Shown here: one piece after another, positions 59,029 through 64,000 of the stretch | Numbering within the stretch: position 1 is the first letter of the stretch | How the letters are laid out: each line of letters opens with the position of its first letter | Assembly (NCBI GenBank): GCA_002163005.1 | Contig: MAAF01000083.1 | Coordinates: 93,978-157,977, forward strand | Source of the DNA: Colwellia psychrerythraea | Lineage (GTDB): Bacteria > Pseudomonadota > Gammaproteobacteria > Enterobacterales > Alteromonadaceae | Reading direction: 5' to 3' | DNA: 64,000 bases | Program-made: the position numbers and the translations under genes | The notes under the pieces: model-generated | Told to the model about the DNA's origin: nothing | The model's input: only the letters and a program-made list of their open reading frames with translations | The model's database searches: none

Positions 59029-59528
59029 TGAAAACAGTTTTGTTAGATAAAACTAAGCATGATAGAAATAATTTTAACTGTGAAATTATAGCCTTAAATC
59101 ACTATTTTAAAGCAATGGCAAGCCAGCAAGCAAAAAGGGATAACACTAGAACATTTGTTCTCGAAGATAAAGCCAACAATTCACAAGTTATTGGATTCTA
59201 CACCCTCACCATGACACCTATTGAATTACAGGACTTACCAGCAAAACTGCAAAAAAGACATCAGTCCTCCACTTCTGGTGGGTTAATTGCACGTTTGGGT
59301 GTTGATAAAATGTACAAAGGTCAAGGTTTTGGTGAATGGTTATTAATTGACGCTCTTGCCAAATTACTTAGCGCCAGTGATAGTGTCGCTTTTCCGGTAA
59401 TTATTGTCGAGGCAAAAGATGGCTCAAAGCATTTTTATGAAAAATATGGTTTTACCGCCTTTAAGGACGATGAAAGTAAACTATTTATCACCATTGCCGA
59501 TGTTAGGGCAAGTTTAAGTGAACTTTAG
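59028..59528 (+). CDS. tacT: GNAT-family acetyltransferase toxin (TacT-like)
   Basis: A 166-residue acetyltransferase of the TacT/AtaT type, which blocks translation by acetylating the amino group of charged tRNAs. The acetyl-CoA loop is present in LGVDKMYKGQGFGEWLLIDA (Q-G-x-G at about 105-111), and the usual C-terminal FYEKYGFTAFKDDESKLF follows. It starts inside the antitoxin stop (TAATG). Target specificity cannot be read from the sequence. Confidence 0.9.
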   Translation: MKTVLLDKTKHDRNNFNCEIIALNHYFKAMASQQAKRDNTRTFVLEDKANNSQVIGFYTLTMTPIELQDLPAKLQKRHQSSTSGGLIARLGVDKMYKGQGFGEWLLIDALAKLLSASDSVAFPVIIVEAKDGSKHFYEKYGFTAFKDDESKLFITIADVRASLSEL

Positions 59529-60349
59529 CTATAACAATATGAGTGGGAGTAAGTTACGGAATTAAAGCTATAACGCCCCCTATAAAGCCCTAATCATCAC
59601 AAGCATAGCACTGAATGGATGCGCAAACAGATTTGAACTAGCCTTTAGAGTGCCTACGCTTAGATATAGGATAAGAAAATTGTCACAGTTTCTCCTAGAG
59701 TAAGACAGCTAGCAGAAACTAAAGTAATACCTTAAAGAATAGTTTCGCTGCTTATACGGATTAGTCAAACTTCACTCTACCCATCGAAGTAGTTCAGAGC
59801 ATTCATTATTTCTTCATCTAGCGATTTTCTCTGAAAAGAATTCAATTGTATCTATTATGCACCGACCTAAACTAATAAAGCCTGCAAGTGTTGAGTCTCT
59901 CGATAAGCCTAAAATTCACGTCAACCAGATAATAAAACCACAATTTTAGACTTATGTTGGTTCGTATTAGTGATTTAGTGAAAAAATAGGCTTTAGCAAT
60001 AAACTATTTTCAATTTATTTTCCCCTTCATGACAAAGTTCAAAGCGACTGCGCCGCAGACGAATACGACTCAACAAACCCACCAGCACCATACTACTCAT
60101 GGGCTACAGGCGATATACCCCCTTGTATCCCCTAAGGCACTCAGGTACTTTTGTGACGTGAACATGACAAACTTTGTATGAAATCACACTGATGGTTCGG
60201 CACATCAATGGTAAACCTATGCACTTAACAAGTTTACCGAGCAAGTATGGGTAAAAGCAGATACATCATGCATTAGGAAAACTAATACCACGGTTTTTAG
60301 GGGCCTTTACAAGCCAATATTAATTGTTACTTTTGAAAGGACAAAGCAC
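59529..60349. other. Gene-poor stretch between TacT and the excisionase-like gene
   Basis: About 820 bp with many stops in all frames. A short minus-strand frame (near 59860-59782) reading SFQRKSLDEEIMNALNYFDG looks like the tail of a former coding sequence but cannot be assigned. No terminator or RNA gene recognised. Positions 60290-60349 hold the leader of the excisionase-like gene, with AAAGGA before its ATG. Confidence 0.4.
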
Positions 60350-60532
60350 ATGTACCCAATGAATTTAGTAAAACAATGTCGCTACATCGATATCTCTGGC
60401 GACACAAAGGCGGCAATCGATAATCGTATTGCCAAAAGAAAATGGCGTCGTGGTCAGCATTTTGTCGTCGCTGATAAACGTCGCTGGATCAACTTAATTG
60501 AGGTGGAACAATGGCTAATCCAACATCCATAA
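60350..60532 (+). CDS. Excisionase-like small DNA-binding protein
   Basis: A 60-residue basic protein (MYPMNLVKQCRYIDISGDTK, RIAKRKWRRGQHFVVADKRR, WINLIEVEQWLIQHP). Size, basic character, a winged-helix-like layout and the WINLIEVEQWL end are typical of excisionase/recombination-directionality factors. It overlaps the integrase gene start at 60511 by 22 bp, and AAAGGA precedes its ATG. Confidence 0.7.
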   Translation: MYPMNLVKQCRYIDISGDTKAAIDNRIAKRKWRRGQHFVVADKRRWINLIEVEQWLIQHP

Positions 60533-61721
60533 AAACTGTATACCCGGTAATTTTTATCCGCCAACATACGCATAAGAAAACCGTGAATATGTATGTAAGC
60601 TACAAAGGCATAGTCATCCGCGAGGCCTTGAAAGGCCTGGATGCGACAAAGCGAGCAGATCTGCTCTATGCACATAATTTACTGGCCGAGATCAAACGTA
60701 GAATTGAGATCGGCACGTTTAATTATGTCGATTACTTTCCAAAAGGTAGCAAACGTAAGACCTTTGGTTACAGCGGCAGCCTGATGACGCTAGGTGAACC
60801 CTTACAGAACTTAATCGATGAATCAAAGCGTCTTAATCAATCAAATTCATCGATTAGAAGTTACAAGACACGGGCGAATAGGCTATCGACATTGCATGCT
60901 ATTAAACTCGTCGATTTAACCGCAACAATGATCCAGCAAACCTTTCAAGACTACATCGTGGAAGGGCTCTCAAGCAAATATATGAGCAATATTTTATCTG
61001 TACTGCGCCTTAGTCTTGATAAAGCCTTGTTAGATCAGGTAATTAGGCATAATCCGCTCTCACAGTTAAAATTACAAACACTGATCAAAGGCCAAGCTAA
61101 ACGCAAACAAAGTAAAGCCCCTAAAGCGCCGATTTCGCCCTTAAATCAACAGGAGATCAAAGCGGTACTTGACGCATGTAAGTATCCACAATTACGTAAT
61201 ATGCTCACCGTTGGTTTTTTCACGGAGTGCGCTTAGAAGAATTAATCGTATTGAAATGGACTGATATCAACTTCGATGAGGGCACATTGCACATTCAGCG
61301 TGCTTTCTGTTGTGGGCAACATAAGGAGCCTAAGACGGAGGCGGGTAATCGCCTAATTGATTTAACCTCACAAGCCATTACCGCGTTTAAACACCAGTTA
61401 AAGATCCAAGAATTAACCAGCCACTATATCTTTCATAACCCGCATACCCATGAACTATGGGATAGTGAACATACGACCCTCCGCCGATACAGGATAGAGG
61501 CCGTAACTGATGCCGGTGTCAAATACCGCTATCCTTATCAGATGCGACATACCTTTGCATCCCATATGATTTACTCCGGTGTCGATCATCTTTACCTCGC
61601 TCAGCAACTGGGTCACAGTGATCTATACAGCTTGTATAAAATATACGGCAAGATCATTGAAGATCATAAACGCAAGCAGAATCGACGGAAGCACCATGCG
61701 CTCAACAGTATGAGTATCTAA
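60511..61721 (+). pseudogene. Tyrosine recombinase (integrase) with a frameshift
   Basis: Two overlapping frames together give a roughly 403-residue phage/island-type integrase. The first (60511-61236, 241 residues) holds the N-terminal Arm region and core-binding domain and ends at a stop just after VGFFTECA. The second (from GTG 61227) continues with RLEELIVLKWTDI. The family consensus is TGxRxEEL at this point, so one base, most simply a G after ACGG near 61229, is missing. Catalytic residues are otherwise complete: Arg in RLEEL, the QMRHTFAS pair, LAQQLGHSD and Tyr in YKIYGKII. A sequencing error or a recent mutation are both possible. It belongs to the same family as the fragment at 50634-50825. 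Confidence 0.85.
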
Positions 61722-62061
61722 GCGGCTTTGCTAGTTGGTTTAATAGAAAGAGTTATTTGGCGTCAGCATTACGCTACGCGCTTCTTAGTGCAGTGATAGG
61801 CCGTTAAACGTCAGTGTTAAGTACAAGACTTAAACTTAGCGAAAATAACGGCGGTACGTTTTCATCTATAGTTGAAAAGTAAATCAAGGAATGCTTTAAG
61901 AAGGGGGATATCTGCTGATTCAAGAAAAATTGTCCAGATATAATCGTTTTGCGTGCAACCTACGTGAAAGTGGCAAATATATTAACGATATATATCAGAT
62001 AGTTACATTTTAAAAAACGAGCCGTAAATACTCGGAACCCATTTATTTAAAAGGAGAAATA
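61722..62061. other. Spacer between integrase and tRNA-Ser
   Basis: No gene. A short stem CGAG (62018-62021) / CTCG (62031-62034) followed on the minus strand by six T may end transcription from the tRNA-Ser gene. No second copy of the tRNA 3' end was found in this spacer. Confidence 0.4.
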
Positions 62062-62151
62062 TGGCGGTGAGCGAGAGATTCGAACTCTCGAAAGGGATAA
62101 ACCTTTACACGCTTTCCAGGCGTGCGCCTTCAGCCACTCGGCCAGCTCACC
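62062..62151 (-). tRNA. tRNA-Ser(GGA)
   Basis: A 90-nt gene with encoded CCA. On the minus strand: acceptor GGTGAGC (62151-62145) pairing with GCTCACC before GCCA; anticodon stem CACGC/GCGTG around loop CTGGAAA, anticodon GGA (reads UCC/UCU); a long variable arm as expected for Ser; and T-arm CGAGAGTTCGAATCTCTCG. Its 3' end faces the integrase gene 340 bp away, so it is a candidate integration target. Confidence 0.96.
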
Positions 62152-62290
62152 AAATTTTGTATGATATTTAAAATGTTATCTTCATCATTGCTTCCAATTA
62201 AGTGCTCAGTTGATGAACACGATATACGTGTAAAATCATCTTAGTAGCCATTTGGCTAGATACCTTATCGTCAACAGGCGCTATGGTAGA

Positions 62291-62315
62291 AAAAAAGCCT
62301 TGCTGGTGCAAGGCT
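62291..62315 (-). terminator. Rho-independent terminator of nadA
   Basis: A perfect 8-bp stem AGCCTTGC (62296-62303) / GCAAGGCT (62308-62315) with TGGT loop is followed by six T on the minus strand, about 85 bp after the nadA stop. Confidence 0.85.
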
Positions 62316-62398
62316 ATTTTACTTTAATCGTTGAAAAAGAGGTTAAGTGCTGTTTATTTATTCATAAATATCAAAAATGAATAAATCACACTACAACA

Positions 62399-63457
62399 CT
62401 ACGCATTACCTTTCACTTTTAATTTATTTTCCGCTGCAAAATTAAGCATTCTATTCAAAGGGACTAATGCTTTTGCAGCTAAGCTTTCATCAACGTTGAT
62501 TTCTTTACCAACGGGGCTCACTAACGCATCATGAATCGACTTAAGACCATTCATTGCCATCCAAGGGCAACTTGCACAACTTCTACAAGTTGCGCCGTTA
62601 CCACCTGTAGGAGCGGCTACGAATGTCTTTTCCGGGTTAGCTTGTTCCATCTTATAAAAAATACCTTTATCCGTCGCAACGATAAAGTGTGTATTAGGCA
62701 TTTCTTGGCTTGCTTTAATTAATTGACTGGTTGAGCCTACAGCATCCGCCATGTCAACAACGTTAGCAGGTGATTCCGGGTGAACAAGTACAGCCGCATC
62801 AGGGTATTGTAATTTGAGGTCACGAAGCGCATTCGCTTTGAACTCATCATGAACGATACACGCACCCTGCCACATAAGCATTTTGGCACCTGTTTCTTTT
62901 TCTATATATGAACCCAAATGACGATCAGGTCCCCATAAAATTGGCTTACCTTCACTCTCAAGCATATCAACTATCTCTAGCGCAATACTCGACGTTACGA
63001 CCCAATCAGCTCTAGCTTTAACTGCTGCTGAAGTATTTGCATAAACAACTACCGTATGGTCGGGATGTTCATCACAAAAAGCAGAGAACTCCTCAATAGG
63101 GCAGCCTAAGTCTAACGAACACGTTGCTTCAAGCTCAGGCATCAAAACACTTTTTTCTGGTGTTAAGATTTTGGCCGTTTCACCCATAAATTTAACGCCA
63201 GCAACAATTAAGGTCTCTGCAGAGTGCTGCTTACCAAAACGAGCCATCTCTAGCGAGTCAGCGACACAACCACCCGTTTCTTCAGCAAGTGCCTGAATTT
63301 CAGGGTCAGTATAGTAATGCGCAACCAATACCGCATTCTTTTCAATTAAGAGCTGTTTAATTTTCTCTATGTATTGTGCCTTTTCTTCACTAGCTAAAGG
63401 CTTTGGTTTGGCTGGAAATTGAAAATCAAAATCTACCGCAGTATTACTTATACTCAT
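62399..63457 (-). CDS. nadA: Quinolinate synthase A
   Basis: A 352-residue cytoplasmic Fe-S enzyme that condenses iminoaspartate with dihydroxyacetone phosphate to quinolinate in NAD biosynthesis. Cysteines for the [4Fe-4S] cluster lie in [11 protein letters not shown] (about 130), [11 protein letters not shown] (about 200) and the C-terminal [13 protein letters not shown] (about 295-302). The N-terminal [19 protein letters not shown] and the segment [12 protein letters not shown] are also diagnostic. Length is normal and it is monocistronic. No NadR-type or riboswitch site was recognised upstream. Confidence 0.96.
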   Translation of the reverse strand: MSISNTAVDFDFQFPAKPKPLASEEKAQYIEKIKQLLIEKNAVLVAHYYTDPEIQALAEETGGCVADSLEMARFGKQHSAETLIVAGVKFMGETAKILTPEKSVLMPELEATCSLDLGCPIEEFSAFCDEHPDHTVVVYANTSAAVKARADWVVTSSIALEIVDMLESEGKPILWGPDRHLGSYIEKETGAKMLMWQGACIVHDEFKANALRDLKLQYPDAAVLVHPESPANVVDMADAVGSTSQLIKASQEMPNTHFIVATDKGIFYKMEQANPEKTFVAAPTGGNGATCRSCASCPWMAMNGLKSIHDALVSPVGKEINVDESLAAKALVPLNRMLNFAAENKLKVKGNA

Positions 63458-63536
63458 GGATTCTCTCTAATTCAGGACACGTAAAAACGCGGCAATTATA
63501 AGGGAAATTGGTCCAAATGTGTAGTAGAGAATAGTC

Positions 63537-64000
63537 TGCTTAAATGGTTAAAAGCCTTGGCTTAGTTTATGCGGATATAAAGAAAAGTAGAATACTTGTT
63601 AAATTAGCAGCGATCAGCCCTGAAGGGTTTTAACTTTCGAATGAATTTAGTTTAAACGGTTAAAAGCTTTGGCTTGATTCATATCAGGATAATTAAGGTG
63701 GATGATACAATTGGTCTTTAAATTAGGAGTAGTCGGCCGTGAAGGATTTGAACCTTCGAATAAATTTAGTTTAAACGGTTAAAAGCTTTGGCTTGATTCA
63801 TATCAGGATAATTAAGGTGGATGATACAATTGGTCTTTAAATTAGGAGTGGTCGGCCGTGAAGTACTTTAACCTTCGAATAAATTTAGCTTAAACGGTTA
63901 AAAGCCTTGGCTTGATTCAGATCAGGATGATTAGGGTGGATAATATATGTTGGTCTTTATATTGTATTTTTAAATTAGGAGTGGTCGGCCGTGAAGTACT
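63537..64000 (-). repeat. Tandem array of 119-bp units containing tRNA 3' ends
   Basis: At least four units, continuing past the right edge. Unit landmarks recur at 63621, 63740, 63859 and 63992 (periods 119, 119 and 133; the last has a 14-bp insertion); the leftmost unit is diverged. Read on the minus strand each unit contains a tRNA 3' portion: T-arm GAAGGTTCAAATCCTTC, acceptor ACGGCCG, A73 and CCA (CCA changed to CTA in one unit). No 5' halves are present, so these are not functional tRNAs. The implied C1:G72 pair with A73 fits tRNA-Pro; the intact gene would lie beyond 64000. From 63458 to 63536 is the nadA leader. Confidence 0.8.

Noticed and set aside
59782..59860. C-terminal fragment of a transposase on the minus strand
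   Set aside because: About 20 residues look coding but match no family with confidence; mentioned only under the gene-poor stretch.
60511..62151. Island attachment at tRNA-Ser(GGA) proven by direct repeats
   Set aside because: The integrase faces the tRNA 3' end, but no second copy of that 3' end was found in the window, so attL/attR cannot be claimed.
63537..64000. CRISPR array
   Set aside because: Units are 119 bp and nearly identical throughout, with no repeat/spacer alternation; they carry tRNA 3' ends.

Overview
The window reads as chromosomal DNA of an AT-rich, cold-adapted marine gammaproteobacterium of the Alteromonadales, most like Colwellia. The evidence is the protein set (PEP-CTERM protein, CrbS/CrbR-type acetate-switch pair, MmsA/MmsB, DUF2913, NadA), a GGA-anticodon tRNA-Ser, and several families of dispersed intergenic palindromes. 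This assignment rests on recognition by eye, without a database search.

Layout. 1-2.4 kb: DEAD-box RNA helicase and a PEP-CTERM protein. 2.9-5.7 kb: four tightly packed genes of unknown function whose products look like an inner-membrane protein, a small soluble protein, an outer-membrane barrel and a membrane-anchored Cys-containing protein. 6.6-10 kb: a SWIM/SNF2 helicase. 10-12.2 kb: a bufferin-type metallophore operon (BufA-BufB-BufC) whose precursor carries two tandem Cys domains. 12.8-15.4 kb: CPA1 antiporter, isochorismatase-fold hydrolase and hotdog thioesterase. 15.6-25.6 kb: a branched-chain-type ABC importer (LivFGHMK) interleaved with two AMP-forming acyl-CoA ligases, headed by a DcaP-like porin. 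25.9-30.2 kb: a CrbS-like transporter/histidine-kinase fusion facing its LuxR-type response regulator, the likely controller of that uptake module. 30.4-34.2 kb: LysR regulator and the valine-catabolic mmsA-mmsB pair.

34.3-50 kb is the most distinctive part: an IS256-family remnant, an XRE/GNAT-like protein, an intact REC-EAL phosphodiesterase, and a co-oriented block in which a CS1/CFA-I-type (alpha) chaperone-usher pilus operon is followed by an HPt protein, a REC-EAL protein with degenerate catalytic residues, and a hybrid histidine kinase. The major pilin lies next to an 11-unit hexanucleotide repeat, and a large multidomain surface lipoprotein is transcribed divergently. The arrangement recalls the Roc and Pvr/Rcs systems that control Cup fimbriae in Pseudomonas, but with a different pilus class and two EAL proteins of opposite catalytic quality. 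The kinase start carries an apparent one-base frameshift in an A tract.

50.6-61.7 kb is an accessory region bracketed by two tyrosine-recombinase sequences of one family: a decayed fragment on the left and a nearly complete but frameshifted integrase with an excisionase-like gene on the right. Cargo comprises a serine-hydrolase lipoprotein divergent from a membrane LytTR regulator, DUF2913, a Spy-like periplasmic protein, HipBA and a TacAT-like toxin-antitoxin pair. A roughly 36-bp palindromic repeat recurs between the cargo modules. 62-64 kb: tRNA-Ser(GGA), nadA, and a 119-bp tandem array carrying tRNA 3' ends, comparable in structure to the rtT repeats of the E. coli tyrT operon.
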